Below, piece by piece: positions 63,926 to 64,000 of a stretch of DNA of 64,000 nt. The translations under genes were made by a program, and so were the position numbers. The stretch spans positions 1-64,000 of the forward strand of contig NZ_JACRSX010000018.1 in the NCBI RefSeq assembly GCF_014384985.1. The letters are read 5' to 3'. Origin of the DNA: Jutongia huaianensis. GTDB lineage: Bacteria > Bacillota > Clostridia > Lachnospirales > Lachnospiraceae. Within the stretch, counting starts at the first letter, position 1. Every line of letters starts with the position of its first letter. Under the pieces are notes generated by a model. That model saw nothing but the letters and a program-made list of their open reading frames with translations. It was not told the DNA's origin and did not search any database.

Positions 63926-64000
63926 GAGCAGAGACCAGATTTTGGTTCTCTGCTCTTATTTGCATTATACTGGTATAAATGCACATGTCAAATAGATTTT
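63862..64000. mobile_element. IS256-family-like insertion sequence, left end
   Basis: gagaccgtttcaagttttg followed by tgtaaac is like the inverted repeat ends of IS256-family elements. A hairpin aagagcagaga/tctctgctctt at 63924-63957 follows, as common near IS ends. The transposase is outside the window. Confidence 0.6.

Overview
The window looks like chromosome of a Clostridia-class anaerobe, most probably Lachnospiraceae. The support is a YesM/YesN-type two-component pair, a maltodextrin transporter without its own ATPase, many TTG/GTG starts, moderate GC and a MiaB-like leader of the Lachnospiraceae type. The genus cannot be fixed from the sequence alone.

Positions 1-870 hold the 3' end of a 23S rRNA followed by seven tRNAs (Asp, Val, Thr, Tyr, initiator Met, Phe, Lys) and a terminator. 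Positions 1070-22450 are mainly a carbohydrate and regulation block: malQ and glgP, a response regulator/sensor kinase pair, a Lon-like AAA+ ATPase without protease domain, argG on the minus strand, a BlaI-type repressor with a lipoprotein and a leucine-rich secreted protein, an HTH-DUF3990 toxin-like pair with a palindromic operator, a maltodextrin ABC importer (binding protein plus two permeases), and a second large binding protein. Positions 22588-28931 hold a rhodanese-TtcA fusion, a nucleoside-phosphorylase-like protein, a spore-photoproduct-lyase-like radical SAM protein, an SDR, a nitroreductase and a TrpB2. Positions 29033-35000 hold a chemoreceptor and a Sel1 / Ser-Thr kinase / vWA / PP2C signalling module.

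Positions 35214-61124 are the most striking part: a 25.9-kb mobile element with clearly different codon use. It carries a large serine recombinase, a C1-like repressor with clustered operators, and a complete contractile-tail module (sheath, tube, frameshifted chaperone, tape measure, X, D, V, U, W, J, I). It also carries a lysis cassette (XhlA, holin, two-domain endolysin). It has no terminase, portal, protease or capsid gene, so it resembles an R-type tailocin (headless phage tail) on an integrative element rather than a phage. The tail tip is coupled to a complete diversity-generating retroelement (DGR): a C-type-lectin target gene with a C-terminal variable repeat, a GRNA-loop cruciform, an Avd accessory protein, a template repeat and a reverse transcriptase. 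Every variable/template mismatch inside the repeat falls on a template adenine. The simplest reading is a mobile, self-diversifying tailocin.

The element is inserted at a 5-bp core (acaag) inside the first codons of an ECF sigma-factor gene. Joining the two flanks restores an intact sigma N-terminus. In the integrated state the sigma gene is instead fused in frame to an element-borne 5' fragment of a miaB-like gene. Downstream are the anti-sigma factor, an SH3-domain secreted protein with an amber codon at position 3, and a Gly/Pro-rich surface protein truncated by an IS256-like insertion at the right edge.
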